DNA of 46,331 nt, taken from positions 1 to 46,331 of the IMG/VR virus record IMGVR_UViG_3300047491_000094, one strand, 5' to 3'. Both the position numbers and the translations under genes were made by a program. Shown piece by piece: positions 18,419-28,141 of the stretch. Under the pieces are notes generated by a model, which saw nothing but the letters and a program-made list of their open reading frames with translations, had not been told where the DNA came from and made no database searches. Origin of the DNA: a virus. Each line of letters opens with the position of its first letter. Within the stretch, counting starts at the first letter, position 1.

Positions 18419-18772
18419 ATGATTGAAGAACTAATTGCCAAAGTGTTTGTGGCACGTAACAATACACACATAGCACACTGGAAAACAAAGTCTTACGCAG
18501 AGCATGTTGCACTAGGTGATTTTTACGATGAGACTATTGACATCTTAGATAATCTTATTGAATGTTATCAAGGTAACTTTGGTCTTATTAAGGACATTCC
18601 TCTTGAAGAAGCACATCATAATGGTTGTGTTAAATGTCTAAGTGATCATGTAGCATGGATTGCTAAGAACCGTAGTAAGATTGCACGTAATGTTGCAGCA
18701 CTAGAAAATATCGTAGACGAACTAACAAGTTTATATTTAAAGACTTTGTATAAACTAGAAAACCTATCCTAA
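18419..18772 (+). CDS. DUF5856-like helical (Dps/ferritin-like) protein
   Basis: A 117-residue all-helical protein. VARNNTHIAHWKTKSYAEHV followed by LGDFYDETIDILDNLIECYQ resembles the first two helices of Dps/ferritin-like four-helix proteins, with His/Asp/Glu spacing that could hold metal. This matches the phage DUF5856 group as I remember it. No role is established. Its own promoter and lack of a typical structural composition suggest an accessory rather than a virion function. Confidence 0.6.
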   Translation: MIEELIAKVFVARNNTHIAHWKTKSYAEHVALGDFYDETIDILDNLIECYQGNFGLIKDIPLEEAHHNGCVKCLSDHVAWIAKNRSKIARNVAALENIVDELTSLYLKTLYKLENLS

Positions 18773-18781
18773 GAGGATTAC

Positions 18782-19237
18782 ATGTATACTATTCGCCAAG
18801 CACATATTAATGATGTACCTGTTCTTGCCATGATGGGTGAGAAGTTTTATCAGTATTCTGCATTTAAGAACTATGTTCCTTATGATGTAGAATCTGCTGC
18901 AAGTAAACTAGCACAGTTATTACTGTCTGGTTTTTTGTACGTAGCAGAACATGACGAGGATGGAATTATTGCAGGACTAGCAGGAACTATGACTACTGTG
19001 TGGTTTAACAATGGTCTTCCTGTTGCATCAGAGATGGCTTGGTGGGTAGAAGAAAAACATCGTAAGAGTCCGGTAGGAATTCGGTTATATAAAGCATTTG
19101 AAAATTGGGCTTTAGAGCGTGGTGTGACAACACTTATTATGTCTGATCTAGTTATTGAAGATCAAGCACCCGCAGATAAGTTATTTAAAAAGATGGGCTA
19201 CTCCGTTGTTGAGAGAGCACATATTAAGAAAGGGTAA
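18782..19237 (+). CDS. GNAT-family N-acetyltransferase
   Basis: A 151-residue protein with the GNAT order: IRQAHINDVPVLAMM (strand 1/helix 1), a central FLYVAEHDEDGIIAGLAGTM, and VASEMAWWVEEKHRKSPVGI, where the last part resembles the acetyl-CoA-binding V-x-x-x-x-R/K-x-x-x-G-I loop (R-K-S-P-V-G-I). A C-terminal KLFKKMGYSVVERAHIKK completes the fold. The substrate is unknown. Acetyltransferases among phage internal-protein genes occur elsewhere and may modify host or virion proteins. Confidence 0.78.
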   Translation: MYTIRQAHINDVPVLAMMGEKFYQYSAFKNYVPYDVESAASKLAQLLLSGFLYVAEHDEDGIIAGLAGTMTTVWFNNGLPVASEMAWWVEEKHRKSPVGIRLYKAFENWALERGVTTLIMSDLVIEDQAPADKLFKKMGYSVVERAHIKKG

Positions 19238-19240
19238 ATA

Positions 19241-20617
19241 ATGGCTGCTGCAACTTTAACAACCATTGCTATTGGTGCTGCTATTGGTGCCGGTGTCGGT
19301 GCTGTTGCTACGTATGCTTCTGGTGGTAGAGGTGATGCGCTTTGGAAAGGTGCATTAGTCGGTGCTGTATCTGGCGCAGTTACTGGTGGTGTTGGTTCTT
19401 GGGCTGGTAGTGCTGGTGGTTTAGCATTAAGTTCTACTGCCGCAGGTGCTCTTGGTGGTGCAGCGGGTGGTGTTACTGCTGGCGCACTAGGTACTGCACT
19501 AAGCGGTGGTACCGGACAAGATTACCTTAAGAACATTTTAACAGGTGGTGTAACAGGTACTGCATTGGGTGCTGCTGGTGGTTATCTACAGAGTGGTACA
19601 GAAGCTGGTGTTAATCCAGTAACCGGTGAAGCTGCTCCAACAGGATCACCAACAATTACAGCAGATCCAAATGCACCTTCTGGTTTAACTACTGGCGATG
19701 CTGCTTCTAGTGTACAACAATCTATTAGTGGTCCTACAGCATCAACAACTTCAGGATTAAATATTGATCCAAATGCAGGTACTGTTTCCAATGCTGGTCA
19801 AACAACTACCTATAACATGACAGGTCAAACGTTTCCAACAGAATCTGCAACTGCTCCTTGGGCTAATACATATGCAGCAAATGCCGATGCCGTTGCCAAA
19901 GATTTAACATCTTTACAAGGTGGTGGTTTAAATATTAATCCAGATACTGGCACTGTTAGTGATGGTGGTTTATCAACAACTTATAATAAAGTTGGCACAT
20001 ATCCCACTGAATCGGTCGATTCTCAAAATTTTAAAAATTGGGAAGAGATGACAAATAAAACAGCAGCGGATTTATACAAAACACAATCAACACCAACTGT
20101 GGCACCAACTACAACTGGAACAGGAACTAAAATGGGTCTTGAAGATTATCTAAAAATGCAAGGTAAGGCACAGCTAATGGGTGGTGGTATTAAAGCCCTA
20201 GGTGCTCTTGCTACTGCACCAGAAACACAACAAAACAAACAGGCATTGATGGATCTTTATAATCAACAACAAGATCAAAATCAATACTATCAGAATCTAA
20301 TGCGTGGTACTTATGAAAACCCACAAGGTTATCTAGGTTCACCTGAAGCGGCTGCCACACGTAGTGCTGCTCTACAAAAGATTCTTGCTGCTAATGCTGC
20401 CGCTGGTCGTCGTACCGCTGGTAGTGCTGCTTACAATCAGTTAATGATGAATCAGCTACAAAACCTAGGTGCCTATCGTCAAGGTATGCCTCGTCCATCT
20501 TATGGTACTGCACTACAGACACTACAGGGTGCACAACAATATAGCCCAACTGCGGATATCTTTGGTGGTCTAGCTTCTATGGCTACCCCACTATCACTCT
20601 ATTCCCTATACGCATAA
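19241..20617 (+). CDS. Internal virion protein with Gly-rich membrane-active N-terminus
   Basis: A 458-residue protein. Residues 1-120 are a run of Gly/Ala-rich hydrophobic segments with GxxxG spacing (IGAAIGAGVGAVATYASGG), as in ejection proteins that enter the cell envelope. Residues about 165-260 hold two related copies of a segment (GLNIDPNAGTVSNAGQTTTY and GLNINPDTGTVSDGGLSTTY). The C-terminal third is helical and Gln/Asn-rich. It precedes two other internal-protein genes, the usual podovirus order. Confidence 0.65.
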   Translation: MAAATLTTIAIGAAIGAGVGAVATYASGGRGDALWKGALVGAVSGAVTGGVGSWAGSAGGLALSSTAAGALGGAAGGVTAGALGTALSGGTGQDYLKNILTGGVTGTALGAAGGYLQSGTEAGVNPVTGEAAPTGSPTITADPNAPSGLTTGDAASSVQQSISGPTASTTSGLNIDPNAGTVSNAGQTTTYNMTGQTFPTESATAPWANTYAANADAVAKDLTSLQGGGLNINPDTGTVSDGGLSTTYNKVGTYPTESVDSQNFKNWEEMTNKTAADLYKTQSTPTVAPTTTGTGTKMGLEDYLKMQGKAQLMGGGIKALGALATAPETQQNKQALMDLYNQQQDQNQYYQNLMRGTYENPQGYLGSPEAAATRSAALQKILAANAAAGRRTAGSAAYNQLMMNQLQNLGAYRQGMPRPSYGTALQTLQGAQQYSPTADIFGGLASMATPLSLYSLYA

Positions 20618-20629
20618 TAGGAGGTTAAT

Positions 20630-21544
20630 ATGCAACCATTAACCAACTATCGTATGGGTACTGGTCTTGCTGCTACTATTATGGGTCAGCAAGCAGGATT
20701 AGAAGCAGAGTCGCAGGGTCTTGCAAACCTAATGAAAGGTATGCAAATGCCAGCAGAAGCCCTTAAAGGGCAAGAAGCTGCAATGCTTATGCAAGATCCT
20801 AACTATCTACAACAAAAGACTGCTAATACTCTTATTGAATTAAGTAACCAATATCAAGCTAGTGATTTTCAACAAACACTAAATGCTGCTAATCGTGTAA
20901 AGATTCAACTTGATGCTGCTGCGGGTGATCCTAACAAAGAACGTCAAATTGTAATGCAAGCTTTAAGTGCATTGAAGATGGACCCTAATTCTGAGTTTGG
21001 TCAGTATGCTATGCGCGATCCACGTGGTGCTCTTGATAAGTTTATTCAGGGTACTGAAGTAGCTATGACTCGTAGTGCTAAACAAATTGGTGCAGAGAAG
21101 ATTCAAGGTATGCAGGATACTGCTGCTATGGAACGTACTTTACTCAAAGAAAAGGGTGATACTGCACGTGCTGGTATGTCCGCTGGTGTACAAGCTGCTG
21201 CTGCAAACAAAGCATTAACTGGTCAAATGATTCAGTACTCAAATCAGTTACGCCAAGAGTTAGACAATCTTAATACAAATCTACGTCAATTGGAAACTAA
21301 AGAATTAGACAATGCTATTATGCAAGATCTAATTAAACGTGGCAATAAAAATCCAAGTACAGCAGATGTAGAAAAAGCTAAGTCTGGATTTAAATCTGCA
21401 CTAGAAGATCGTAAGAAACTTGTTGAAGATGATTTAACTACTGTGCGTGGTTCTGTTGGTAAACAACTAGGATTAAAATCTACCACAGGTACAGGCGGTG
21501 GCAACTATGATTACGTTCCCGGTCAAGGATTAGTTCAGCGTTAA
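20630..21544 (+). CDS. Internal virion protein (ejection protein) candidate
   Basis: A 304-residue, almost wholly helical protein rich in Ala, Gln and Met (QQAGLEAESQGLANLMKGMQ; RQELDNLNTNLRQLETKELD). It lacks catalytic motifs. Its place between the Gly-rich protein and the 1685-residue protein matches the middle member of the three-protein ejection set of T7-like podoviruses (gp14-gp15-gp16). RBS AGGAGG. The function is inferred from position and composition. Confidence 0.62.
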   Translation: MQPLTNYRMGTGLAATIMGQQAGLEAESQGLANLMKGMQMPAEALKGQEAAMLMQDPNYLQQKTANTLIELSNQYQASDFQQTLNAANRVKIQLDAAAGDPNKERQIVMQALSALKMDPNSEFGQYAMRDPRGALDKFIQGTEVAMTRSAKQIGAEKIQGMQDTAAMERTLLKEKGDTARAGMSAGVQAAAANKALTGQMIQYSNQLRQELDNLNTNLRQLETKELDNAIMQDLIKRGNKNPSTADVEKAKSGFKSALEDRKKLVEDDLTTVRGSVGKQLGLKSTTGTGGGNYDYVPGQGLVQR

Positions 21545-21562
21545 TTATTTTTAGGAGGCTTT

Positions 21563-24500
21563 ATGCCAGTTGTAAATATTCCAAATGTGGGGAGTGTTAC
21601 CTTTCCAGATACGATGTCCCCAGAGGATATTACAAAAGCTATTGAAAATGATATTTTAAAAACTCCTAAAACTGTTTCTCCTAAAATACCAACACCTGAA
21701 GTTTCTACTGGTGAAGCTGTGGGTGCTGGTTTCTTAGGATCTGCTTTGGGTTTAAGTCGTTTCTTTGGTGGTGATGTAGCAGAGTCACAAACTAAAGCAC
21801 GACAAGCAGAAGAAATAGCTTCTGAACAACACCCTATTGCTACTGGTGCTGGTAAACTAATTCCTAGTGTTATTGCTGCTGCTCCCGGTATGGTAGCCGC
21901 TGCACCACTTACTGCTGGTATGGGTGTACTTGGTACTATGGGTGTTGAAACAGCACTTGGTGGTGTACCTGTTGGCGGTGGTATGGGTGCAGAACAGTAT
22001 CAACGTGTTCTTGATGCAACTGGTAATAAAGATCTTGCTCTTAAATCTGCAATGACTACTGGTGCTATGGGAGCAATTGGTGTTGGTGCACCCGCTTCTT
22101 TGGGTGGCGGTATTCTTAAACGTATGGCAGGTGGTGCAGCTATTAATGTACCATTGTCTGAAGCTGAAATTGCTGCACAAAATAAACTACTTCAAGATTA
22201 CCCAACACTACAACAAGAACAATTTGATCCTACAAATATGGGATTACAAGCTGGTCTTGGTGCAGTCTTTGGTGCACTTGGTCCTCGTCGTTTAGGTAAT
22301 AAACCAGCAGTTGAAACTAAAGGCAAGTTAGAAAGTACACCAGAATCTCTACGTATGGAAGAGAATGAGCGTACTTTTATTGAAGATCAGATTAAACATT
22401 TTGAGTTTCAACGTGATCGTGCACAAGCGCGACTTATGGAAATTGATAAACAACGTGTTGATGGTGAAGTTCCTACTGAAGTTTTAGACGAACAATTAAA
22501 ACTTGAGTCTGAACTATCTCGCGCTGAAGAAAAACTAGCTGCTCTTAATGCAGCACCCGGTGCTAAGATTGCGCCAAGTGTTCGTGAAACAGGAGAACCA
22601 TCTGGTAGAGTAGCTGGTGAAACACCCGCTAAAACTGACGCAGAGGGGTCTAGAATCGACGAACAACCTACTGGTGATACCTTACCTCGTTCTGACTTTG
22701 ATGAGCGCGTAGAAGGGGTTAATCCAGAATCTGATGTTCCACCGCATTTGCAGTTAATGGATCGTGAGATTGATGGTATTCCTGACAATAAGATTATTCA
22801 ACCAGAACCACGTTCATATTGGGAAGATCATCTTGACGGTTTAAATTCTAAAGTTGCAGATGATACTGAAGTATTAGAAGGTATTAATGAGCGTATTGCA
22901 CAGCATGAAGAAAGCGGTTCTACTAGTCCGTACTTAGATGATCTATACGCACAACGTGAGCGTGTTGAAAATCGTATGAACGATTGGCATAATCGTATTT
23001 CAGACACTGAAAAGCTAATTGCCAATGAAAAGAAAACAGCAGTTATCCCACAAGAAAACCAAACTGTTCTAGCTAATCGTGCAATTAATGAAATACTAGC
23101 TGATAAGAACATTTCTGCTGAAGATAAACCAGCAGCTATTGCTTCTCGTGTTGCTGCTATTTATGCTAATAATGAGGGTGGTATTCATTTTGTTGGTTTA
23201 AAATCTAATAAAGATTTAATCACATCTACATTAGATACACTACACAAAATCACTAGTCAAAAAGATAAGATTGTTGTTATTCAAACACCTAATGTATCTA
23301 AAGGTAGTTTTCATGCAGTAGGTAATACTGCTGTTATGTTTGTATCTGATGTTCGTAGATCTGCGTTTGACTCTGTTAAACGTATGTTTAGACCTGAAGA
23401 TGTAACACGTGCAGCTTTAGTACATAACATTGGACATGAGTATGGTCATTTTTATATGACTAAACTCGTACAAGCTTATGGTACAGATAGTTCTGCTATT
23501 CGTCGTTTAATGATAGAGTTTGATAAGTATAAAGGTATTGGTGGTGTAGAACGTTTACGTACTATTTCATCTATGCCATTACCAGAAAAGCTAGAAGGTG
23601 AAAACTTTGTACGCAAAGCTGGATACTACGATGATTTTCCTGAGTACTTTGCTGAGGCATTTAACCGTGCTATCAACTCTGGTAAGCTACCTGACAATCC
23701 ATTTTTACGTGAAATGTACACAGGTCTACGTAAGATTACAGATGCTATCTATGAAAAACTACGTGGCATGGGTATCCTTGTTAGCAAACAAGATTACACA
23801 ACACAAGCTATTAATGATATTTTAACTAGCAATGTTGAGTTTATGTCTGTTGCTGCTAGACATATGGATGCACAAAGTATTAAGTCTCAAATAGACCATC
23901 GTTTAAATGAGAATCAACGTGCTCAAATAAATAACATAAACCTAGAACAAGCACAGCGTCAGGTACACGATTACTTTAAAACTAAAACTGATAAAGATTT
24001 TGTTCCGGTTGACACGAATAAAGTAGTTGAAGAACAAAAAGCAACTGAAGATCCTAGCTGGTTAGCTACTAAATTTGCAACTAACTTCTTTGGCTTTGAT
24101 CAGATTCGTCAAGTCTTAACTCAAGTACCACTTGTTCAAGCTGTTGCTCGTGCTATTAATAATGCTGACTACAAAGCAGATCAAATCTCAAAAGCTTTGT
24201 TGCACGGTGTTGTTGACTATGCAAATTGGAGAGCAGATTCTGTATACAAAGGATTTGTAAAAAATCTACAGCATTATAAGAACATGGATTCTGTTGCTGT
24301 TATTTTACAACGTATGCCTAACAAAGACTATGCTCCTATTGAACGTGTGTTTAGATTGGGTTTTGAAGAAAGTCTTGATTACCCACAAACATTGCAAAAG
24401 TATGGTCATCTATTAAACGATGAGCAGAAACAAGCATTTACTGTTTTGTCTGATATGTTTAGACGACAGTGGGAAGAAGTAACTAAGCTAGGTATTAACT

Positions 24501-26620
24501 TACCACAACGTAAAGGTTGGTATCCATCTGTACGACAAGGCGATCACTTTGTAGAACTTAAATACAATGGTGTTGTTGTTTATCGTCAACAAGTACGCAC
24601 AGCTATGGAAGCTAAACGTGTTGCTAAGTTAGTACAAGAATCTGGTAAATACAAAAACCTTGAAATTAATACAGGTAAGAACCCAGATACTCGTGCTGAA
24701 ATGGAGCAACGTGAGTTTATTACTTCTGCTATTCTAACTGAACTAAGTAAAAAAGGTCAAAGCGAAGCGTTTGATGTTGTAGAGTCTTTGCTTGATCGTT
24801 TAGAAAGTAAACCTAAGCTTGGTAAACACCATGAGCAACGTTCTAATATTCTTGGTTACAAGGGTACAGAGATTTTTGCTGATGATGACTTACGTGGTTT
24901 AAGTTTTAAGGAAGCTATTAAATCTTCTGCTGAAGATTATGCTGGCACTATTCGTAAAATTCTTATCTCACGTGAAACTAATCCATTAATTAACACACCA
25001 AATGGTTTAGATCAATCGCATCCTAATGCGTTTTATGCTGCTAAACTTATTCGTGATACAGCATTAAATCGTGTTGAAGGTTGGACTCCCGGCTTTGATG
25101 CTATGGTTCGTGATGTGTTTGATAAACTATATCAAAAGGCTGTAGGTAAAGAATCTAAGATTCCTTTCTATGATCGTTTAACTGGTGTTGGCACACACTT
25201 CTTTTATATTCAAGCATTGACTATGAAAGCAGGGTTCTGGATTAGCCAAGTACTAAGTTCTCCTTTGGCGTTGCGACATCTACTACGTGAAGCTAGTTTA
25301 GTAGACTCATTAAAATCTGCTGGTATTGGTACATATAATATGGTACATCCTAGCGAAGATTTTATGAAGTGTGTTTATTGGTTATCACAAAACACTAACG
25401 TATATCATCCATCTTTGGTAAATGAAATTACAAGTCTACCTTTAGTTAAATTTATTAAAGAAGGATCAATGCCACATAAGATTGTTCAAATATTAACTGG
25501 TGAAACTCCGTCAAGTATGGCAGATAGTTTCTCACGTTACTGGACATCTGCTATGATGTATGCTCATTATTCTGAACTTGGATATACAGGTAAAGCTTTG
25601 TATCAAAAGGTAGCAGAATCAACTGATGCTACTATGGTTCGATATGGCAAGCGTTACCGTGCTCCATTCCTTAAAAAGATGGGTATTATTGGTGAAGCTA
25701 TGGCTCCACTACATACATTCTCTCAAGCACAGTGGGGTAACTTTGTATCTGACTTTGCTTTAGGTAAACGTACTGGTAATTGGAAACCATTAGCTGCATC
25801 GTTCTTAGTTTCTGTTGCATTGGGCGGTGTAATTGGTGCACCACTTGTGGCTGAGTATGAGTTTATTCGTAAGGCTGCTGGTCTAGAAGATGTTATGCCT
25901 AGCATTGTAGAACTAGCTATGAAATCTGGTAGTGATTCTTTGGCTTTTGGTCCATTGATTAATACTGGATTTGACTTAGGTTCTAGCTTACGTACTAGCC
26001 CACTAATTGCTGGTATGGCACAAGCTGATGCTTCTATTATGGATTTATTCCCTGCGTTTAAAGCTGGTGGTAAAACCTTAGAGAATGCATTGACAATGGT
26101 TAAGTACAAAGCAGGTGGTTCAGTATCCGATGCTGAGTATCGTGCTGCTGCACTTGGTATTCTTCCTAAGGGTTGGATGACAGGTTTAGCAGAAGATGTT
26201 AAGTTTGGTGCTACAGAACGTGCAATGGTTCCAACATCATCTGGTGCAGGTCTAGTACCACAAACTGGTAAAGAGCGTTTAGCTAGTTATGCTGGTGTAC
26301 GCACACAAGAAGCTGCAACAGAATCAAAACAATACCAACTACTTTCTGAAGAAACAAAGACTCGTCAAGATAAGATTAGAAAACAAATTGATATTCTTGG
26401 TGATGCTATGTCTAAGGGTGATGATGATAGACGTATTAAAGCATTAAACAAACTTGAAGAACTTGGTGTTAAACCAGATTCAATTCAAGAACAGTTAATG
26501 AGCGAACTGTCTGGTCGTCAACGTAGTCTCTTAGAACGTTTTGTTTTAGGTGCTAAGGGTAAAGGTACTGGTTTTGAATCACAACGTAGATTACAAGAAA
26601 TGATGGAGTATAACAAATGA
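21563..26620 (+). CDS. Giant internal virion (ejection) protein with HExxH metallopeptidase motif
   Basis: A 1685-residue protein, the largest here. The N-terminus (about 50-250) has Gly/Ala hydrophobic segments; then charged coiled coil (270-480). Around 625 lies HEYGH (625-629), a zincin HExxH motif, with EYFAE (694-698) about 65 residues on giving a candidate third zinc ligand. The rest is helical, ending in RYWTSAMMYAHYSEL (about 1320) and a basic tail. It occupies the gp16-like slot, usually a peptidoglycan hydrolase. Here a protease or peptidase domain may replace that enzyme. Confidence 0.75.
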   Translation: MPVVNIPNVGSVTFPDTMSPEDITKAIENDILKTPKTVSPKIPTPEVSTGEAVGAGFLGSALGLSRFFGGDVAESQTKARQAEEIASEQHPIATGAGKLIPSVIAAAPGMVAAAPLTAGMGVLGTMGVETALGGVPVGGGMGAEQYQRVLDATGNKDLALKSAMTTGAMGAIGVGAPASLGGGILKRMAGGAAINVPLSEAEIAAQNKLLQDYPTLQQEQFDPTNMGLQAGLGAVFGALGPRRLGNKPAVETKGKLESTPESLRMEENERTFIEDQIKHFEFQRDRAQARLMEIDKQRVDGEVPTEVLDEQLKLESELSRAEEKLAALNAAPGAKIAPSVRETGEPSGRVAGETPAKTDAEGSRIDEQPTGDTLPRSDFDERVEGVNPESDVPPHLQLMDREIDGIPDNKIIQPEPRSYWEDHLDGLNSKVADDTEVLEGINERIAQHEESGSTSPYLDDLYAQRERVENRMNDWHNRISDTEKLIANEKKTAVIPQENQTVLANRAINEILADKNISAEDKPAAIASRVAAIYANNEGGIHFVGLKSNKDLITSTLDTLHKITSQKDKIVVIQTPNVSKGSFHAVGNTAVMFVSDVRRSAFDSVKRMFRPEDVTRAALVHNIGHEYGHFYMTKLVQAYGTDSSAIRRLMIEFDKYKGIGGVERLRTISSMPLPEKLEGENFVRKAGYYDDFPEYFAEAFNRAINSGKLPDNPFLREMYTGLRKITDAIYEKLRGMGILVSKQDYTTQAINDILTSNVEFMSVAARHMDAQSIKSQIDHRLNENQRAQINNINLEQAQRQVHDYFKTKTDKDFVPVDTNKVVEEQKATEDPSWLATKFATNFFGFDQIRQVLTQVPLVQAVARAINNADYKADQISKALLHGVVDYANWRADSVYKGFVKNLQHYKNMDSVAVILQRMPNKDYAPIERVFRLGFEESLDYPQTLQKYGHLLNDEQKQAFTVLSDMFRRQWEEVTKLGINLPQRKGWYPSVRQGDHFVELKYNGVVVYRQQVRTAMEAKRVAKLVQESGKYKNLEINTGKNPDTRAEMEQREFITSAILTELSKKGQSEAFDVVESLLDRLESKPKLGKHHEQRSNILGYKGTEIFADDDLRGLSFKEAIKSSAEDYAGTIRKILISRETNPLINTPNGLDQSHPNAFYAAKLIRDTALNRVEGWTPGFDAMVRDVFDKLYQKAVGKESKIPFYDRLTGVGTHFFYIQALTMKAGFWISQVLSSPLALRHLLREASLVDSLKSAGIGTYNMVHPSEDFMKCVYWLSQNTNVYHPSLVNEITSLPLVKFIKEGSMPHKIVQILTGETPSSMADSFSRYWTSAMMYAHYSELGYTGKALYQKVAESTDATMVRYGKRYRAPFLKKMGIIGEAMAPLHTFSQAQWGNFVSDFALGKRTGNWKPLAASFLVSVALGGVIGAPLVAEYEFIRKAAGLEDVMPSIVELAMKSGSDSLAFGPLINTGFDLGSSLRTSPLIAGMAQADASIMDLFPAFKAGGKTLENALTMVKYKAGGSVSDAEYRAAALGILPKGWMTGLAEDVKFGATERAMVPTSSGAGLVPQTGKERLASYAGVRTQEAATESKQYQLLSEETKTRQDKIRKQIDILGDAMSKGDDDRRIKALNKLEELGVKPDSIQEQLMSELSGRQRSLLERFVLGAKGKGTGFESQRRLQEMMEYNK

Positions 26621-26988
26621 CATATGCATTTAGCGAGAAGTCTAACACTAAGTTAGATGGTGTAGATGAACGTTTAATTCGGGTAGCTACACTTGCACTT
26701 CAGCTAAGTCCTGTGGATTTTGGTATTACAGAAGGGGTGAGAACACTAGAACGCCAGAAAGAACTGGTCAAGGCTGGTGCTTCTCGCACCCTTCGCTCCA
26801 AACATCTAGAAGGTAAAGCTGTAGATGTTGTAGCTTATGTTAATGGTAAGGTAGCTTGGGATTGGCCTCTCTATGAGAAAATTGCTAAGGCATTTAAACA
26901 AGCTGCTGCTGAACTAGATATTAACATCAAATGGGGTGGCGATTGGGCTACCTTTAAAGATGGACCTCACTTTGAATTGGTGGATTAA
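26617..26988 (+). CDS. Endolysin, M15-family peptidoglycan peptidase
   Basis: A 123-residue single-domain peptidase. GITEGVRTLERQKELV matches the M15 (VanY / L-alanyl-D-glutamate peptidase) entry. SKHLEGKAVDVVAY gives the zinc ligands His and Asp, and GPHFELVD gives the final His with the catalytic-site Glu environment. T5 endolysin belongs to this group. No signal peptide, so it needs a holin. The start overlaps the giant protein's stop (ATGA) and the lysis genes follow directly. Confidence 0.85.
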   Translation: MTYAFSEKSNTKLDGVDERLIRVATLALQLSPVDFGITEGVRTLERQKELVKAGASRTLRSKHLEGKAVDVVAYVNGKVAWDWPLYEKIAKAFKQAAAELDINIKWGGDWATFKDGPHFELVD

Positions 26989-26990
26989 TT

Positions 26991-27257
26991 ATGGCTAAAT
27001 CTCCTGCATGGCAACGTAAAGAAGGTAAGAATCCTAAAGGCGGTCTTAACGCTAAAGGTCGTGCTAGTTACAATAAAGCAACTGGTGGCAATCTAAAACC
27101 TCCTGCACCTAAGCCTAAGACTAAAGCAGATGCTGGACGTAAGGCTAGTTTCTGTGCACGTATGACAGGTATGAAAAAGAAACTTACTTCTGCTAAAACA
27201 GCTAAAGATCCTAACAGTCGTATTAATAAATCATTACGTGCTTGGAATTGCAAATAA
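26991..27257 (+). CDS. Small basic protein, DUF6321-like
   Basis: An 88-residue Lys-rich protein. RASYNKATGGNLKPPAPKPK and SFCARMTGMKKKLTSAKTAK with RINKSLRAWNCK form a conserved phage-protein signature (DUF6321 as I recall). It has two Cys residues. It is frequently found near terminase or lysis genes and its function is unknown. The next gene's start overlaps its stop (TAATG). Confidence 0.7.
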   Translation: MAKSPAWQRKEGKNPKGGLNAKGRASYNKATGGNLKPPAPKPKTKADAGRKASFCARMTGMKKKLTSAKTAKDPNSRINKSLRAWNCK

Positions 27258-27694
27258 TGGAAGATATTATAAAAACAGTTCGTAAGTATGAAGGTCAGTT
27301 AGCAGATAAGCTAGGTCTATTAGATACAATTAAATATCAGAATCGTAGACCACAGGAACTTGGTGTTACTGGTGAGCATAATGGTCAGGCTGATGCGTTA
27401 CGTCATATTATTGGTTCTGCTCAATATGCACGTGAGTATGGTCCTACATTAGCTAATATATTTACAACTGGTCATGAATATTTATTTTATCCATTTGAAC
27501 CTCACGGTGCTGCTATGGATATGGATCTACACAACAATGCGATTGGTCGTGATCTAGCTGCAAAGTACAAGACACAAGCTGAAGTAGAACAGGCTGCACT
27601 GGAACTACTACGACAGGCTAAAGAATCTGGTCAATGGAGTAAAGGTGTTCAAGGTGTTCCTCGCTGGCTACAAAAAAGTGAGGAGAACTACTAA
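27257..27694 (+). CDS. DUF6973-like protein in the lysis cassette
   Basis: A 145-residue protein starting at ATG 27257. Its core HNGQADALRHIIGSAQYARE, GHEYLFYPFEP and MDMDLHNNAIGRDLA matches the 'D-A-x-R-H ... H-E ... M-D-L-H-N-N-x-x-G-R' pattern of DUF6973-type proteins. The conserved His, Glu, Asp and Asn residues look catalytic or metal-binding. It sits between the endolysin and the holin, so a second lytic or envelope-acting role is plausible but unproven. It overlaps the holin start by one base. Confidence 0.6.
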   Translation: MEDIIKTVRKYEGQLADKLGLLDTIKYQNRRPQELGVTGEHNGQADALRHIIGSAQYAREYGPTLANIFTTGHEYLFYPFEPHGAAMDMDLHNNAIGRDLAAKYKTQAEVEQAALELLRQAKESGQWSKGVQGVPRWLQKSEENY

Positions 27695-28140
27695 TGGCAT
27701 TTGATCCTATTAGTGCAGCTATAGACTTTGGTAGTAAGATAGTAGATCGTATATGGCCTGACGCTACAGAGAAACAGAAAGCTGAAGCTAACTTAATTAT
27801 TGCTGAGTTAGCACACTCTGAAACAATGTTTGCAAAGGAAGTAGAAGATCGTGACTCTGCTAGAAAACGTGAAGCGGCGGTTGCTACATCCGATAACACG
27901 CCGTACATTGCTCGTATTACGCCAACTATTCTTGCCCTTGGTACTATCCTTCTTAGCTTTGTATTGTTTTATATTGTTGCTTTTGACACTAGCGTATTTT
28001 CAAATGCAAACAAAGATATCATTATTTACATTTTGGGTGTACTTAGTGCTATAGATACACAAATAATTGGATACTATTTTGGTAGTAGTTCTGCTAGTGC
28101 TGAAAAAACAAAGACCATTGAATCAATGTTAAGGAAATAA
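27694..28140 (+). CDS. Holin of the 3-TM (GTA holin-like) superfamily
   Basis: A 148-residue protein. The N-terminal half is soluble and charged (KQKAEANLIIAELAHSETMF, then RDSARKRE). The C-terminal half has two clear membrane helices (PTILALGTILLSFVLFYIVA and DIIIYILGVLSAIDTQIIGY) ending in YYFGSSSASAEKTKT, a hallmark of the 3TM holin family found in gene-transfer-agent and podovirus lysis cassettes. It would open the inner membrane for the endolysin. Confidence 0.78.
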   Translation: MAFDPISAAIDFGSKIVDRIWPDATEKQKAEANLIIAELAHSETMFAKEVEDRDSARKREAAVATSDNTPYIARITPTILALGTILLSFVLFYIVAFDTSVFSNANKDIIIYILGVLSAIDTQIIGYYFGSSSASAEKTKTIESMLRK

Positions 28141-28141
28141 T

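Noticed and set aside
22408-22788. Ser-rich minus-strand frame inside the giant ejection protein gene
   Set aside because: Antisense shadow of a charged coding stretch; no ribosome site; no independent motif.
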